A DNA stretch of 16,845 bases from Planctomycetaceae bacterium UBA4732 (GTDB lineage: Bacteria > Planctomycetota > Planctomycetia > Gemmatales > Gemmataceae): assembly GCA_002404095.1 (NCBI GenBank), contig DHJA01000146.1, positions 1,890-18,734 on the forward strand. The letters are read 5' to 3'. The position numbers and the translations under genes are program-made. Below the pieces are notes generated by a model. It searched no databases, was not told where the DNA came from, and worked only from the letters and a program-made list of their open reading frames with translations. This document shows positions 14,560 to 16,845 of this stretch, in pieces. Each line of letters opens with the position of its first letter. Position 1 is the first letter of the stretch.

Positions 14560-15156
14560 TCACAAAGTCGCACCGTTCGTGAACGCTTCAAGACTGACCA
14601 TTCCTAGCGGCGGGGACTTGTAGCTGATAAAGACCCTTACATCATCAGGGACGGTGGTACGATCTTCGAGAACGTAGTAGTCCTGGGGACGGCCGATTTT
14701 CTGCATGAGACTCTTGATGTATTCGCCCAGCCCCTTCGATGGAGGCAGCAGATGAAGGCTCTTCAATCGCGTTCCTGCTTTGCTATTGCAAACGAAAATA
14801 GAAGGAACGATGTATTCGTCGGCATCGCTGCGGAAAATAGTGACCGCTATAAACCGGTTCGATTTGGTTGTCGCCAGTTCGGATTCCGCACGCTGCAGAT
14901 ACTCGAGAGACAGTTCCAAGAGCAACCGATCTACTTCGCCGTACTCCTTGAGAAAATCGATTTGCGCGTACCTCGAATACAAAGGAACTTCATCGAAAAA
15001 AGTGGGATCGCGAAAACTAGACGGAATATCGGCGAGCAATTCCGCCTTCAACACGGCAGCGAATCGCTGCTTTGCCGTCGCGGGGATCATACCTTCCACC
15101 CTGCTTTCCGCAGAAACTCCCTCTGCTGGTTTGTTATTCCGTTCGGGTGTTTCCAT
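14560..15156 (-). CDS. Unknown 198-aa protein, possible immunity partner of the overlapping toxin-like ORF
   Basis: I do not recognise the family. The protein starts METPERNNKPAEG and is soluble, without signal peptide or membrane segment. It is mixed alpha/beta: a helical part around RFAAVLKAELLADIP and DRLLLELSLEYLQRAE, then beta-like stretches (NRFIAVTIFRSD, EYIVPSIFVCN, DDVRVFISYKS). AGGGA lies 8 nt before the ATG at 15156. The gene begins inside the 72-aa ORF and overlaps it by 70 bp in another frame, so the two are probably translated together. Base composition is visibly AT-richer than in the flanking genes, consistent with recent acquisition. An immunity or antitoxin role is inferred from position only. 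Confidence 0.65.
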   Translation of the reverse strand: METPERNNKPAEGVSAESRVEGMIPATAKQRFAAVLKAELLADIPSSFRDPTFFDEVPLYSRYAQIDFLKEYGEVDRLLLELSLEYLQRAESELATTKSNRFIAVTIFRSDADEYIVPSIFVCNSKAGTRLKSLHLLPPSKGLGEYIKSLMQKIGRPQDYYVLEDRTTVPDDVRVFISYKSPPLGMVSLEAFTNGATL

Positions 15157-15305
15157 GTGCCGTCCCTGTTGATCGCTGGACTTCCTTCGCCGGGACCGAG
15201 GTGGGCGTGCCATTGTTCACCTTTTCTTTTGGGTCGATCAATCCGATGAATGCCCTTCGGTCCCCGCCCTTTTCGGACTAGGTTTGCCGCTTCCCGTGGC
15301 GTCAT
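15087..15305 (-). CDS. 72-aa polymorphic-toxin-like protein
   Basis: A short basic protein with the segment GIHRIDRPK, then GEQWHAHLGPGEG, then INRDGTWKH and a final QQREFLRKAGW. This order (HRxDxP, HxH, N-x-DGTW-x-H, terminal aromatic helix) resembles toxin tips at the C-termini of polymorphic/RHS toxins, some of which are presumed metal-dependent nucleases; the histidines could be catalytic or metal-binding. The exact family name is from memory and uncertain. The ATG at 15305 lies 19 bp after the DUF1501 stop, with a GGGGG stretch upstream. It has no secretion signal or delivery domain of its own. The 198-aa gene overlaps its last 70 bp. Confidence 0.6.
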   Translation of the reverse strand: MTPREAANLVRKGRGPKGIHRIDRPKRKGEQWHAHLGPGEGSPAINRDGTWKHPNGITNQQREFLRKAGWKV

Positions 15306-15323
15306 CCAGCTGCCCCCGTTGCG

Positions 15324-15346
15324 ATCAAAACAACTCCTTAATCGCC
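15324..15346 (-). repeat. DUF1501 3' end (direct repeat, proximal copy)
   Basis: Native 3' end of the DUF1501 gene (A-I-K-E-L-F-stop), repeated at 14518-14540 with one difference. The distance between copies is 806 bp. Confidence 0.85.
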
Positions 15347-16695
15347 TTCAAGCTATAATCCGCCAGCGGCATCGGCCGATTCTGCGGCCCCGGCAGTTCG
15401 CGGTGGGGATCGAGGCCCAATCCCTGGTAAATCGTCGCGGCCACCTCGCCCGGCGACACCGGCCGGCTCTTCGGCGTATAGCCCAGCTCGTCCGACTCGC
15501 CGATGACGCGACCGCCCTGGATCGGCCCGCCGCCCATGAGGATCGTCCAAACGCCGGGATGGTGATCGCGGCCGCCGGCCGGGTTGATCTTCGGCGTCCG
15601 GCCGAACTCGCCTAACGCCGTCACGATGGTCGTTTTCAACATGCCCCGGTTGGACAGGTCTTCAAGCAAGGCGCTATAAGCCTGATCGAAATTCGGCGCC
15701 ACCAGGTTCGCCATCTCCACGATGTCGCTGAATGGCCGTGACCCGTGGATGTCCCAGGTGATTTCGTCGAAGACCGTCTCGAACATGTTGACCGTCACGA
15801 AGCGGACGCCGCGTTCGATTAGCCGGCGCGCCAGCAGACAACTCTGGCCGAACCGTGTGCGGCCGTAGCGGTCGCGCACCGACTCCGGCTCCTTGTCCAG
15901 CGCGAACGCCTCGCGGGCTTGCGGACTGGACATAAGACGATAAGCCAGGTTGAAATTGTTGTCCATCTGCTTGGCCTGGGCTTGCTTCTCGAAAGCGGCC
16001 ATTTCCCCCTCAACGGCGTCGCGCATGCGCTGACGGCGACCGGCGCGCACCGACGAGATGTAGTCCGGAGGCAACAGGTCCGGCACGGTGAAGTTTTTGT
16101 CGTTGGGATCGGCGTTGAGGACGAACGGGTCGTACTGTTTGCCGAGGTAGCCGGCGCTCTGGCCGTGCGGCAGGTTGCCGCCGGTGCGGCCGATGGGCTT
16201 CGGCAGCAGGACGTGGGCCGGCATCTCGCCGCGGCCGCCCTTGAGATAACCGAGTACGCAGCCCTCATGCGGATGTTCGACGCCGCCGGTGAAAAGCCGG
16301 CCGGTCTGCATCATCTGATGGCCGGTGTCGTGGACGGCGGTGGCCGTGTGATAGACGCTGCGGATAAGCGAATACTTATCGGCGTGTTTGGCCATCTTCG
16401 GAAAGATTTCGCTGATCTGCATTCCCGGTACATTGGTGTCGATGACCTTGAACGGCCCGCGAATCTCATCGGGCGCCTTGGGCTTGGGATCCCAGGTGTC
16501 GATCTGACTGGGACCGCCGACGAGAAAGAGCATGATGCCGTTGACATCATTGTCCTTGACCGCGCCGGCCGCTTTCTGAGCCAGAAAGCCGGGAAGCGTC
16601 AAGCCGAGCGCGGACAAGGCGCCGGCGTGCAGGAAGTCGCGTCGGGTCAATCCATCGCAGAAGGAAACAGAGCGGGGTGCGTCGAATCGCAACAT
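15325..16695 (-). CDS. DUF1501 protein with Tat signal
   Basis: A 456-aa protein of the planctomycete-rich DUF1501 family, related to the alkaline phosphatase/sulfatase superfamily but of unknown substrate. A twin-arginine signal is present (R18-R19-D-F-L followed by a hydrophobic AGALSALGLTLPGFLA), so it should cross the membrane folded. Family motifs: MLFLVGGPSQIDTWDPKP near the start of the domain, HTGHQMM-like HDTGHQMMQTG, and the C-terminal LGEFGRTPKIN...GGRDHHPG. The start at 16695 (MLRFDA) is chosen; a GTG at 16713 has no Shine-Dalgarno. DUF1501 genes usually lie next to a PSD1 gene and are thought to work with it; here about 4.4 kb of cassettes separates the two. Confidence 0.93.
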   Translation of the reverse strand: MLRFDAPRSVSFCDGLTRRDFLHAGALSALGLTLPGFLAQKAAGAVKDNDVNGIMLFLVGGPSQIDTWDPKPKAPDEIRGPFKVIDTNVPGMQISEIFPKMAKHADKYSLIRSVYHTATAVHDTGHQMMQTGRLFTGGVEHPHEGCVLGYLKGGRGEMPAHVLLPKPIGRTGGNLPHGQSAGYLGKQYDPFVLNADPNDKNFTVPDLLPPDYISSVRAGRRQRMRDAVEGEMAAFEKQAQAKQMDNNFNLAYRLMSSPQAREAFALDKEPESVRDRYGRTRFGQSCLLARRLIERGVRFVTVNMFETVFDEITWDIHGSRPFSDIVEMANLVAPNFDQAYSALLEDLSNRGMLKTTIVTALGEFGRTPKINPAGGRDHHPGVWTILMGGGPIQGGRVIGESDELGYTPKSRPVSPGEVAATIYQGLGLDPHRELPGPQNRPMPLADYSLKAIKELF

Positions 16696-16760
16696 ACGGC
16701 AGGGTCTCCACACGGAGGAAGCGACGGGCGAGCCGCGGAGGCGGGTGGGTTCGGTAATTC

Positions 16761-16789
16761 ACTGTAACGTATGGCGTCGGAAGATTCAA
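16761..16789 (-). promoter_or_regulatory. Sigma70-like promoter for the DUF1501 operon
   Basis: On the - strand TTGAAT (16789-16784) and TACAGT (16766-16761) are separated by exactly 17 bp; each matches the consensus in 4 of 6 positions. Transcription would start near 16754, giving a leader of about 60 nt before the DUF1501 start. It is the only good promoter I see for the - strand array. Confidence 0.45.
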
Positions 16790-16831
16790 CGAAAAAGAGG
16801 TGGGAATTCGTCTGCCGCTGTTCTGCTCCCT

Positions 16832-16845
16832 CCCCCCTTGCGGGG
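16832..16845. repeat. Partial GC hairpin cut by the window edge
   Basis: CCCC, TTG, CGGGG at the last bases forms the start of a stem; with the preceding CTCCCTCC it is probably half of a longer palindrome continuing beyond the window, perhaps the terminator of the next gene. Confidence 0.3.

Noticed and set aside
7635..15323. Integron-like cassette array
   Set aside because: Gene orientation fits, but there are no attC-type palindromes between the genes and no integron integrase in the window.
1..16845. CRISPR array, tRNA or rRNA genes
   Set aside because: No regularly spaced repeats and no cloverleaf or rRNA-like stretch noticed on either strand by eye.

Overview
The window looks like chromosomal DNA of a planctomycete, probably Gemmataceae-like. 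It is GC-rich and carries three protein families that are hallmarks of that phylum: a DUF1501 Tat-exported protein, a Big2/DUF1549/DUF1553 (PSD1) cytochrome-like protein, and a PSCyt1 cytochrome c/WD40/PPC giant protein. The taxonomic call rests on these families and on the style of the intergenic hairpins, not on a marker gene.

Left part (1-4147, + strand): a class III PLP aminotransferase, a coiled-coil protein of unknown function, a small lipoprotein, and queA (queuosine tRNA modification). Long inverted repeats separate the coiled-coil gene from the lipoprotein gene and the lipoprotein gene from queA.

Right part (about 16700 down to 4148, - strand): one long, tightly packed co-directional array that probably starts at a sigma70-like promoter at 16761-16789. 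In transcription order it holds: DUF1501; a 72-aa polymorphic-toxin-like ORF overlapping a 198-aa partner gene; a DUF4190-like membrane protein; a MNT/DUF6036-like nucleotidyltransferase; a DUF4258/DUF2283 pair; a short coding remnant; membrane protein B; a PSD1 gene truncated inside its heme motif; a gap with a hairpin; a second copy of the remnant; membrane protein A; a complete PSD1 gene; a DUF433/DUF5615 toxin-antitoxin pair; and the WD40/PSCyt1 protein. In planctomycetes the DUF1501, PSD1 and WD40 genes usually sit side by side. Here they are pulled apart by small toxin-, antitoxin- and membrane-protein cassettes, all in the same orientation.

The array carries scars of its assembly. A 23-bp copy of the DUF1501 3' end lies 806 bp downstream, on the far side of the toxin-like pair. 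A block containing a coding remnant, a membrane gene and the PSD1 5' end occurs twice with an exact offset of 1292 bp; its flanks are nearly identical but the membrane gene has diverged strongly. The WD40 gene has no stop codon at its expected end, and its frame runs 162 codons antisense into queA. The best candidate for an undescribed system is this pattern of toxin-like cassettes accumulating inside a cytochrome/DUF1501 operon with 3'-end duplications, and within it the overlapping 72-aa/198-aa pair. Function and mechanism remain inference.
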